A stretch of DNA of 6,123 nucleotides, taken from Pseudomonadota bacterium. Its GTDB lineage: Bacteria; Pseudomonadota; Gammaproteobacteria; Xanthomonadales; Xanthomonadaceae. The stretch covers positions 1 to 6,123 of the forward strand of contig JAEXLY010000092.1 in the NCBI GenBank assembly GCA_023444765.1, read 5' to 3'. The position numbers and the translations under genes were made by a program. Of this stretch, positions 1 through 6,082 are shown piece by piece (position 1 is the stretch's first letter; each line of letters opens with the position of its first letter). Below the pieces are notes generated by a model. That model ran no database searches. It was not told where the DNA came from and was given only the letters and a program-made list of their open reading frames with translations.

Positions 1-68
1 GGCCGCCGCGCTGGCCTGATGCCTGGCCACCGCCGACCCGCTCCGCCCCCGAACGGACACGAACGCAC
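1..68. other. Leader upstream of the GAF-PAS-GGDEF-EAL gene
   Basis: This short segment precedes the first good ATG. A TGA at 17-19 closes frame 2 after only five codons (reading A-A-A-L-A), which could be the last codons of an upstream gene, but too little is visible to call one. The frame of the downstream gene is open from base 3 and has no ATG, GTG or TTG before 69, so that gene could also begin left of the window. CTGGCC occurs twice (11-16 and 23-28). I see no convincing promoter. Confidence 0.3.
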
Positions 69-2315
69 ATGCTCTCCCCTCCCGCAGACCGCGCCTACGC
101 ACGGACATGGGCGCCTGCCGCCAACGGCACGACTGCAGATGCACCCGCAGCGTTGCCACCCGGCCGGCCGCATGCCGGAAGCGATGCCGGCTTCAAGGCG
201 ACGCTCTCGGTGGCGGCCGGATTGCTGGACTGTCCATGCGTGATGCTGTGGGCCATCGAGGACCGCCGGCCGCGGCTGGTCGGCAGCCGCGGGCTGTCGC
301 CGGTGACCGCGGCCGCGGCTGCCGGCAGCGCCCTGGCCACCAGCGTTTCGCCCGACCGCCGGCTGGTGGTGTTCACCGATCTGCGGGCGAACCCGTCGCT
401 GGCCGGCGACGGCCTGGTCTCCGGTGAAGAGGGTCTGCGCTTCTTCGCCGCCGTCCTGTTGACCGGACCGGCCGGCGAACCGGTCGGCGTGCTCGGCGTC
501 GGCGACCGGAGCCCGCGGGAGGCCACGCGCGACCTGACCGATCGCCTGGATGCCCTGTCGCGACTGGCGGCCCGCGTGTTCGCCGGCGACGTGCTGGCGC
601 GATGCCGGCAGGTGGCCGAAGCCGGTTTCAGCGCCGTGATCATGGCCGACCACCACGGCACGACCCTCTTCGCCAACGCCGCCGCGCGCGAACTGCTCGG
701 TTCGGTCGCCTCGCCCGGAGAGTCGCTCGAACAGCTCGTGCCAGCCGCGCTGCAGGTGGACCCCGAAGCCGTGTCCGCATGGCTGCACGCCCCGCCCGTC
801 ACCAGCGGCCATATGCGCACCACGCGCGAGCTGCGGATCCGCGACGCCCAGGGTGAGCTGCGGACGGTCCAGGCGGCCCGGACCGACTGGTCCGACGGCA
901 GCCTGCGCGGGGTGGTGCTGGTGATGCGCGAAACCGTCGAAAGCGGCCTGCGCCGCGAACCGCGCCCCGCACGCCGCGACGCACTGACCGGCCTGCCCAA
1001 CCGCGAAGCGCTTTACGCCACGATCGACTCGCTGCGCGCCCGCGGCGTGCATCTGGGGGTCGCGCTGCTGGGCCTGGACAACTTCCGCGCGATCAACGAA
1101 GCCCTGGGGCACGTGATCGGCGACACGGTGCTGCAGGTGGTGGCGTCCCGACTGATGGCATGGCTGCCGGCCAATGCGCACCTGGCACGTTTCGGCGGCG
1201 ACGAGTTCGTCATCCTGTTTCCCTCCGTCGACGCGTCGGAGCGGCTGGAGGTGCGCCTGGAGGCGCTGCTGGCCGAGATCAGCCGTCCCTGCGAGATCGA
1301 GCACCAGCGCGTCCACGTCGAAGCCTGCATCGGCCTGGCGTTCGACGGCCAGGACGACGATGGCGCCCTCGCCTACCACGACGCCGGCAGCAGTGGGCTG
1401 CTTGCGCTCGCGGCGCTGGCGCTGCGCCATGCCAAGCGCCATGGAAGCATGCGCGTGCGCCACTTCTCGCCGACCATGCGCGAGGAAGCCCTCGACCGGC
1501 GCCAGCTCGACCTGGAGCTGCGGCGGGCGCTGCGCGATGGCGAGTTCGAGCTGCACTACCAGCCCCAGATCGACCTGACCACCGGCTCGCCCTCCGGCGC
1601 GGAGGCGCTGCTGCGCTGGCGCCACCCCGAGCGTGGCCTGCTGATGCCCGGCGCCTTCATCGACGCGCTGGCGCGCAGTCCGATCGCCGCCCAGGTGGGG
1701 ACCTGGATCCTGCGGCAGGCGTGCCGCGACGCCGCCGGCTGGCCGCTGGTGAACGGCCAGGGACTCAAGGTCGGCGTGAACCTGTTTCCCGCCCAGTTCA
1801 ACGACGAGGCGCTGGTCGCCAGGATCGACGCCGCGCTGGCCGACAGCGGCCTGCCGCCCGAACGGCTGGAGATCGAACTCACCGAAACGATCGCGCTGCG
1901 CGACGACGGCGTTGCCGAGCGCACCCTGCTGCAGCTGCGCAGGCGCGGGATCCGCGTGTCCTACGACGATTTCGGCACTGGCCATGCCTCGCTGTCGATG
2001 CTGCACCGGCTGCCGGTGGACCGGGTCAAGATCGACCGCTCGTTCGTGCGCGACCTGGTCGGCAGCCGCGGCGACAAGGCGATCGTCCGCTCGATCACCC
2101 TGATCGCCCGGAATTTCGACATGGAAGTGATCGCCGAGGGTGTGGAAACGCCCGACCAGGCGATGCTGCTGCGCGAGTTCGGCTGCCACGAGGTGCAGGG
2201 CTTCCTGTACTCGCAGGCGCTGGCACAGCAGGTGTTCCAGTGCTGGCTGCAGCGCCATCCGCAGACCCGGCAGAACCTCGCGTCGGACGCGTCCATGGAG
2301 TACGGGAATGCCTGA
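69..2315 (+). CDS. GAF-PAS-GGDEF-EAL protein, probable c-di-GMP phosphodiesterase
   Basis: This is a 748-residue soluble c-di-GMP signalling protein with no membrane helix or signal peptide. A Pro/Ala-rich N-terminus of about 40 residues precedes a GAF-like domain (about 42-175), a PAS-like domain (about 178-290), GGDEF (about 300-468) and EAL (about 477-730). The EAL domain should hydrolyse c-di-GMP to pGpG. It keeps E512 (EALLRW), N571 (VNLFP), E603 and E606 (ELTE), D633-D634 (DDFGTG), K654, E690 and E693 (AEGVET) and Q710. The GGDEF signature is intact at 376-380, and N343 and D352 are present. However, the first metal-binding Asp of the usual D-x-D-x-F is Gly335 (G-L-D-N-F), and the RxxD inhibitory site is replaced by P-A-N-A (367-370). 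Cyclase activity is therefore doubtful, and GGDEF may serve as a GTP-sensing module. The ATG at 69 has only a weak GGA at 55-57. The reading frame stays open to the left edge, so the start is uncertain. The 3' end overlaps cheR by 8 bases. Confidence 0.9.
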   Translation: MLSPPADRAYARTWAPAANGTTADAPAALPPGRPHAGSDAGFKATLSVAAGLLDCPCVMLWAIEDRRPRLVGSRGLSPVTAAAAAGSALATSVSPDRRLVVFTDLRANPSLAGDGLVSGEEGLRFFAAVLLTGPAGEPVGVLGVGDRSPREATRDLTDRLDALSRLAARVFAGDVLARCRQVAEAGFSAVIMADHHGTTLFANAAARELLGSVASPGESLEQLVPAALQVDPEAVSAWLHAPPVTSGHMRTTRELRIRDAQGELRTVQAARTDWSDGSLRGVVLVMRETVESGLRREPRPARRDALTGLPNREALYATIDSLRARGVHLGVALLGLDNFRAINEALGHVIGDTVLQVVASRLMAWLPANAHLARFGGDEFVILFPSVDASERLEVRLEALLAEISRPCEIEHQRVHVEACIGLAFDGQDDDGALAYHDAGSSGLLALAALALRHAKRHGSMRVRHFSPTMREEALDRRQLDLELRRALRDGEFELHYQPQIDLTTGSPSGAEALLRWRHPERGLLMPGAFIDALARSPIAAQVGTWILRQACRDAAGWPLVNGQGLKVGVNLFPAQFNDEALVARIDAALADSGLPPERLEIELTETIALRDDGVAERTLLQLRRRGIRVSYDDFGTGHASLSMLHRLPVDRVKIDRSFVRDLVGSRGDKAIVRSITLIARNFDMEVIAEGVETPDQAMLLREFGCHEVQGFLYSQALAQQVFQCWLQRHPQTRQNLASDASMEYGNA
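2297..2300 (+). promoter_or_regulatory. Ribosome binding site of cheR
   Basis: GGAG lies 7 bases before the ATG at 2308, inside the last codons of the preceding gene. It supports starting cheR at 2308 rather than at the longer in-frame ATG at 2140, which would bury most of the EAL C-terminus in an overlap and add residues unlike CheR. Confidence 0.65.
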
Positions 2316-3177
2316 GTTGCTGCGCGATGCCACGCAGGCGACGGAGGAGCGTCCGTTCGCCTTCGACGACCGCGACTTCCGTCGCGTCTGCCGCATGATC
2401 CACGCCCGCGCCGGCATCCACCTGGGCGCGCACAAGCGCGACATGGTGTACAGCCGGCTGGCACGGCGGCTGCGTGCGCGGGGCTACGACCGCTTCTGTG
2501 ACTACCTGGACATGGTCGAACACGACGGCGCCGACGAGGACCAGCACTTCGTCAATGCGCTGACCACCAACCTGACCTCGTTCTTCCGTGAAGCGCACCA
2601 TTTCCCGATGCTGGCCGCGCAGCTGCAGTCGGCGGCCCGCGACGGCCAGCCATTGCGGATCTGGTGCTGTGCCGCATCCACCGGCGAGGAGCCCTGGTCG
2701 CTGGCCATCACCGCATGCGAGGCCTTCGACACCCTCACCCCGCCGGTGCGCATCCTCGCCACCGACATCGATACCGCGGTGCTGCAGTCCGGCGCACGCG
2801 GCGTGTACCCGCTCGAGCGCATCGAAGCGCTCGATCTCGCGCGCAAGCGCCGCTTCTTCCAGCGCGGCAGCGGCAGCAATTCCGGCCTGTGCCGGGTGCG
2901 GCCCGAGCTGCGCGCGCTGGTGGAGTTCCGCCAGCTCAACCTGCTCGACGCCGACTATGGCCTCAAGCGCGGCGCCTACCTGGCCGTGTTCTGCCGCAAC
3001 GTGATGATCTACTTCGACAAGCCGACCCAGTACGCGGTCCTGCAGCGCATCGCGCCGCTGCTGTCGGAGGGCGGCAGGATGTACGCGGGGCATTCGGAGA
3101 GCTTCAACCATGCCACCGACCTCGTGACACCCTGCGGCCGCACCGTCTACCGGGCCACTGCGGCGGACGCGCCGTGA
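2308..3177 (+). CDS. cheR: Chemotaxis receptor methyltransferase CheR
   Basis: This 289-residue protein transfers methyl from S-adenosylmethionine to glutamate side chains of chemoreceptors in the cytoplasm, raising CheA activity during adaptation. It matches E. coli-type CheR in length and motif order. An N-terminal helical domain leads to TTNLTSFFRE (86-95), with the reactive Arg at 94. The SAM-binding loop AASTGEEP follows (122-129), then ATDID (151-155) with the SAM-contacting Asp153. FCRNVMIYFD (228-237) and GHSES (261-265) complete the fold. A Gly/Ser-rich stretch at 187-193 leads into the beta-subdomain that in enterobacterial CheR binds the receptor tail peptide NWETF. No such peptide occurs in this window. 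The ATG at 2308 overlaps the upstream stop by 8 bases and has a GGAG ribosome site, and the stop overlaps cheD by 4 bases, so translational coupling is likely. Confidence 0.96.
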   Translation: MPELLRDATQATEERPFAFDDRDFRRVCRMIHARAGIHLGAHKRDMVYSRLARRLRARGYDRFCDYLDMVEHDGADEDQHFVNALTTNLTSFFREAHHFPMLAAQLQSAARDGQPLRIWCCAASTGEEPWSLAITACEAFDTLTPPVRILATDIDTAVLQSGARGVYPLERIEALDLARKRRFFQRGSGSNSGLCRVRPELRALVEFRQLNLLDADYGLKRGAYLAVFCRNVMIYFDKPTQYAVLQRIAPLLSEGGRMYAGHSESFNHATDLVTPCGRTVYRATAADAP

Positions 3178-3764
3178 ACACTGTCGCCACGGCGCCGCCC
3201 GCCGGCAGCTACTACGATTCGGCGCTGCAGACGCACGCCATCCGGCTGCTGCCCGCCGACTACCTGGCCACCGACCAGCCGGTGGCCCTGGTCACGCTGC
3301 TTGGATCCTGCGTGGCCGCCTGCCTCTACGATCCGGCGCTGGGCGTGGGCGGGATGAACCACTTCATGCTGCCCGGCGGCGACGTCAACGACGCGACCTC
3401 GGCCCGCTATGGCGTCAACGCCATGGAGCTGCTGATCAACGACCTGCTCAAGCGCGGCGCGCGGCGCCAGCGGCTGCAGGCCAAGGTGTTCGGCGGGGGC
3501 AACGTGCTCAGCGGCTTCCACAGCGACCCGATCGGCACCCGCAACGCCGGCTTCGTGGTCGATTACCTGGCCGCGGAGCGGATCCCTGTCGTCGCCAGCG
3601 ACCTGGGCGACAACCAGGCGCGCAAGGTCTGCTTCTTCGCACAGAGCGGCCGCAGCCTGGTCAAGCGCCTGCCGCCCACGCGCGACGGCGTGGTCGATGC
3701 CGAGCGTGCCCTGTACGGCCGCCTGGCGCGCGCGCCGGCCAGCGGCAGCGTCGAGCTGTTCTGA
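3174..3764 (+). CDS. cheD: Chemoreceptor glutamine deamidase CheD
   Basis: This 196-residue CheD family protein hydrolyses specific receptor glutamines to glutamates, making sites for CheR. The Cys-His-Thr catalytic set is visible: Cys46 in LLGSCVAAC, His63 in MNHFMLPGG (17 residues later, the same spacing as C27-H44 of Thermotoga CheD), and Thr41 just before the Cys loop. VFGGGN (105-110), GTRN (121-124) and DLGDNQARKV (143-152) are the other family blocks. The start is GTG at 3174, overlapping the cheR stop as GTGA. A GGA at 3165-3167 lies 6 bases upstream, and the first in-frame ATG comes only at residue 61, inside the active site. The last six residues, GSVELF, are identical to those of the receptor-like protein encoded downstream. 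No cheC is seen, although CheD binds CheC in Bacillus and Thermotoga. Confidence 0.95.
   Translation: MNTVATAPPAGSYYDSALQTHAIRLLPADYLATDQPVALVTLLGSCVAACLYDPALGVGGMNHFMLPGGDVNDATSARYGVNAMELLINDLLKRGARRQRLQAKVFGGGNVLSGFHSDPIGTRNAGFVVDYLAAERIPVVASDLGDNQARKVCFFAQSGRSLVKRLPPTRDGVVDAERALYGRLARAPASGSVELF
3744..3764 (+). repeat. 21-base direct repeat, copy 1 (end of cheD)
   Basis: These bases encode G-S-V-E-L-F-stop and are identical, base for base, to 6027-6047 at the end of the receptor-like gene. Identity stops at the base on either side (C against A upstream, C against G downstream). All six codons are the GC-ending ones this genome favours, so selection on the peptide could explain the match without recent duplication. 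Confidence 0.9.
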
Positions 3765-3765
3765 C

Positions 3766-4806
3766 ATGCCCAGGAAGCCGATCCGCGTCCTGGTGGTGGA
3801 CGACTCCGCCCTGGTGCGGGCGCTGATGACCGAGCTGCTGGGCGCCGATCCCGGCATCGAGGTGGTCGGCACCGCGTCCGATCCCTTCATCGCGCGCGAG
3901 AAGATCAAGCAGCTCGCCCCCGACGTCCTCACCCTGGACGTCGAGATGCCGCGCATGGACGGGCTGACCTTCCTGCGCAACCTGATGCGGTTGCGGCCCA
4001 TGCCGGTGCTGATGGTGTCCTCGCTGACCGAAGCCGGCGCCTCCGTCACGCTGGAGGCGCTGTCGCTGGGGGCGGTGGATTTCATCGCCAAGCCGCGCAT
4101 CGACATCGCCCGCGGCCTGGCCGAGTACGGCGCCGTGCTGGTGGAGAAGGTGAAGCACGCGGCGATGGCGCGGGTCTCGCGCATCGCAGCGGCCACGCCC
4201 GCCCCGCGCGAGGGGCCGATCGGCTACCGCACCACCGAACGGCTGCTGGCGATCGGCGCGTCCACCGGCGGGACGGAGGCCATCCGCGAGGTGCTGGCGC
4301 AGATGCCGGCCGACGCACCGGCCACCGTGATCGTCCAGCACATCCCGGCCGCGTTCAGCGGCGCCTTCGCCGAACGGCTCGACCGCCACAGCCGCATGAC
4401 CGTGATGGAGGCGACCGACCGCCAGCAACTGCTGGCCGGCCACGCCTACGTCGCCCCCGGCGGTTACCACCTGCGCGTGGTGCGCAGCGGTGCGCGCTGG
4501 ATGTGCCGGCTGGGCGAGGACGATCCGGTACGTCGCCACAGGCCCAGCGTGGACGTGCTGTTCCAGTCGGTGGCCGAGCACGCCGGCCGCAACGCCAGCG
4601 CCGCCCTGCTGACCGGCATGGGCGACGATGGCGCCGTGGGCCTGCTGGCGCTGCGCCGGGCCGGCGCGCACACCATCGCGCAGGACGAGGCCAGCAGCGT
4701 CGTCTGGGGCATGCCCGGCGCGGCCGTCGCCAACGGCGCCGCCGAGGACGTGGTGCCGCTGGAGCGCGTGGCGCAGCGGCTGCTGGCGGTTTCCCGCGGC
4801 GACTAA
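3766..4806 (+). CDS. cheB: Chemotaxis methylesterase/deamidase response regulator CheB
   Basis: This 346-residue two-domain protein removes methyl groups from receptor glutamates and can deamidate glutamines. It is switched on when CheA phosphorylates its receiver domain. The receiver (about 5-125) has the acidic pair D12-D13, phospho-acceptor D58 in TLDVEMPRMDG, S86 and K109 in IAKP. A linker (about 131-157) joins the esterase domain, which carries the full Ser-His-Asp triad: S166 in GASTGGTEA, H192 in VQHIP and D288 in TGMGDDGA. RHRPSVDVLF (258-267) and VVWGMPGAA (312-320) are further CheB blocks. Length and sequence are close to E. coli CheB (349 residues). It starts one base after the cheD stop with no strong ribosome site, so it is probably coupled to cheD translation. 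A longer in-frame ATG at 3697 lies inside cheD and adds residues unlike CheB. Confidence 0.97.
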   Translation: MPRKPIRVLVVDDSALVRALMTELLGADPGIEVVGTASDPFIAREKIKQLAPDVLTLDVEMPRMDGLTFLRNLMRLRPMPVLMVSSLTEAGASVTLEALSLGAVDFIAKPRIDIARGLAEYGAVLVEKVKHAAMARVSRIAAATPAPREGPIGYRTTERLLAIGASTGGTEAIREVLAQMPADAPATVIVQHIPAAFSGAFAERLDRHSRMTVMEATDRQQLLAGHAYVAPGGYHLRVVRSGARWMCRLGEDDPVRRHRPSVDVLFQSVAEHAGRNASAALLTGMGDDGAVGLLALRRAGAHTIAQDEASSVVWGMPGAAVANGAAEDVVPLERVAQRLLAVSRGD

Positions 4807-4830
4807 AGCAAGCACGGCCACTGCCGTTAC
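4804..4830 (+). promoter_or_regulatory. Probable sigma-28 (FliA) promoter for the receptor-like gene
   Basis: TAAAG begins at 4804 and includes the cheB stop codon. After TAAA there are exactly 15 bases to GCCGTTAC (4823-4830). The enterobacterial FliA consensus is TAAA-N15-GCCGATAA, so the -35 core matches 4 of 4, the -10 matches 6 of 8, and the spacing is exact. Transcription would start near 4837, leaving a leader of about 30 bases before the ATG at 4869. This fits a late flagellar/chemotaxis gene. A 5-bp inverted repeat (4814-4818 with 4823-4827, 4-base loop) overlaps the -10 box. It lacks a following T-run, so I do not read it as a terminator. Confidence 0.6.
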
Positions 4831-4868
4831 CTAGGGCAGACCGTTTCGCACTCATTACGGGACAGACA

Positions 4869-6047
4869 ATGGATTCGCGCGTACTGCTTCGCCTGGCACC
4901 GCCCCTGGTGCTCACCCTGGTCCTGGTGCTGTCCCAGGCGCTCGACCTCGCTCCCGCCGTGCGCTGGGGCGCCCTGGCCGCGATGACCCTGGCCTGGCTG
5001 GTGTTCGCCTGGACCGCGTTGCGGCCGGCCACCGCCGACCGCGCGATGCTGACCGAACAGACCCGCCTGCTGGAAGACCTGCGCAACTTCATCGGCGCCG
5101 AGGTGGAGGGCTCACGCGGCGAGATCGAGCGCACCCGCGAGCTGATCCGCGAGTCGGTCGCCAAGCTCGGCACCAGCTTCGACGCGGTCAACCGCCGCTC
5201 GCGCCAGCAGAGCGAAGTGGCCGGCCGCATCCTCGACCGCCGCAACGACGGCGACGGCAGCGGCTCGGACGTGCACCGCTTCGCGCTGCAGGCCAGCCAG
5301 CAGATGGAACAGCTGGTCGAGGCGCTGGAAGCGGTCAGCGGCCAGAGCGGCGCCACCGTGACCCACATCGACGCGATGGCCGAGCACCTGGACGGCATCT
5401 TCTCGCTGCTGGAGGACGTCAAGTCGATCGCCGACCAGACCAACCTGCTTGCGCTCAACGCCGCCATCGAGGCCGCGCGCGCCGGCGAGGCCGGACGCGG
5501 CTTCGCGGTGGTCGCCGACGAGGTCCGCAACCTGTCCGAACGCTCCACCGCCTTCAACGAGCAGATCCGCAAGCTCGCACACAGCTCCAAGGATTCGATC
5601 GCCCGGGTGCGCGAAACCGTGAGCACCATGGCCTCGCGCGACCTCGATCGCAGCCGCGTGGCGCGGATCGAAGCGGCGGCGATGCTCGAGCGCGTGGACG
5701 GCATCAACCGCAACCTGGGCAACGGCATGCGCGAGATCGCCGAATGCAGCAAGGCCATCGACGGCTCGGTCGCCGAGGCGGTGCGTTCGCTGCAGTTCGA
5801 GGACATCGCTACCCAGGCCCTGGGCGCGGCCAACGTGCACCTGGACCGCCTGGGTGCGATCAACCGCGAAGCCACGGTGTTGCAGGACCTGCTGCACCGC
5901 AGCGGCGGCCAGGGTGGCGCCGACCTGCACCGCGCCCTGGCCCAGATCGGCCAGCGCATCGCCCAGATGCGCGGCGAATGGGAGCGTCCTCCGCACAAGC
6001 CGGTGACGCAGCAGTCGATGGATGCAGGCAGCGTCGAGCTGTTCTGA
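4869..6047 (+). CDS. Short methyl-accepting chemotaxis-type membrane protein without a sensor domain
   Basis: This 392-residue protein has two N-terminal membrane helices (about 8-25 and 33-50) joined by about seven residues, so there is no periplasmic ligand-binding domain and no HAMP that I can recognise. Coiled coil follows (about 57-120), with a polar break at 124-135. The receptor hairpin tip (about 184-236) is canonical, with ADQTNLLALNAAIEAARAGE and GRGFAVVADEVRNL, so contact with CheA/CheW is plausible. I find no clear methylation consensus. The C-terminal arm contains SLQFEDIATQ (307-316), which resembles the CheZ phosphatase segment FQDLTGQ, with D312 and Q316 at the catalytic D-x-x-x-Q spacing. 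A polar tail (about 371-392) ends in GSVELF, the same ending as CheD. The ATG at 4869 follows a weak GGGAC (4859-4863). The longer in-frame ATG at 4503 lies inside cheB. The gene probably has its own sigma-28 promoter. Confidence 0.88.
   Translation: MDSRVLLRLAPPLVLTLVLVLSQALDLAPAVRWGALAAMTLAWLVFAWTALRPATADRAMLTEQTRLLEDLRNFIGAEVEGSRGEIERTRELIRESVAKLGTSFDAVNRRSRQQSEVAGRILDRRNDGDGSGSDVHRFALQASQQMEQLVEALEAVSGQSGATVTHIDAMAEHLDGIFSLLEDVKSIADQTNLLALNAAIEAARAGEAGRGFAVVADEVRNLSERSTAFNEQIRKLAHSSKDSIARVRETVSTMASRDLDRSRVARIEAAAMLERVDGINRNLGNGMREIAECSKAIDGSVAEAVRSLQFEDIATQALGAANVHLDRLGAINREATVLQDLLHRSGGQGGADLHRALAQIGQRIAQMRGEWERPPHKPVTQQSMDAGSVELF
6027..6047 (+). repeat. 21-base direct repeat, copy 2 (end of receptor-like gene)
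   Basis: Identical to 3744-3764 and likewise encodes the C-terminal G-S-V-E-L-F plus TGA. Copy 1 sits just before the cheB start, but this copy is followed by a GC hairpin rather than a visible gene, so the shared function is more likely in the peptide than in translation initiation. Confidence 0.9.
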
Positions 6048-6057
6048 GCCGGCACGG

Positions 6058-6078
6058 GCGGCCGCCGCTTGCGGCCGC
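6058..6078 (+). terminator. GC-rich hairpin after the receptor-like gene, possible terminator
   Basis: GCGGCCGC at 6058-6065 can pair with GCGGCCGC at 6071-6078 around a 5-base loop (CGCTT), ten bases past the stop codon. The position suits a terminator, but no T-run follows, only C and G runs. Each arm is also a palindrome by itself. Rho-independent function is therefore unproven. Confidence 0.35.
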
Positions 6079-6082
6079 GGCG

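Noticed and set aside
11..28. TGGC-type sequence in the leader as a sigma-54 promoter
   Set aside because: The GG-to-GC spacing and the -12 element do not fit the sigma-54 consensus; what is visible is a repeated CTGGCC.
19..243. 74-codon + strand frame whose ATG overlaps a TGA (TGATG)
   Set aside because: The overlap resembles coupling to an upstream gene, but the product is Pro/Arg/His-rich with no family features and overlaps the better-supported frame starting at 69.
1160..2398. 412-codon + strand frame inside the GGDEF-EAL gene
   Set aside because: It is a shifted reading of a gene with intact GGDEF and EAL motifs, and its product is Arg/Ala/Pro-rich low complexity.
3147..4821. Two long antisense frames opposite cheD and cheB
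   Set aside because: They are His/Gly/Ala- or Ser/Arg-rich shadows without motifs, opposite two genes with complete catalytic residues.
4814..4827. Small inverted repeat after cheB as a terminator
   Set aside because: The stem is only 5 bp with no following T-run, and it overlaps the better-supported sigma-28 -10 box.
5550..5580. Possible methylation site near residues 228-235 (A-F-N-E-Q) of the receptor-like protein
   Set aside because: The last small residue of the consensus is a Lys, and the site lies beside the signalling tip rather than in the methylation helices.
4355..6055. Long antisense reading frame of 566 codons opposite cheB and the receptor-like gene
   Set aside because: Its product is Ser/Arg/Ala-rich with no recognisable domain, and both sense genes are clear family members. 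Long antisense frames are expected where third positions are nearly all G or C.
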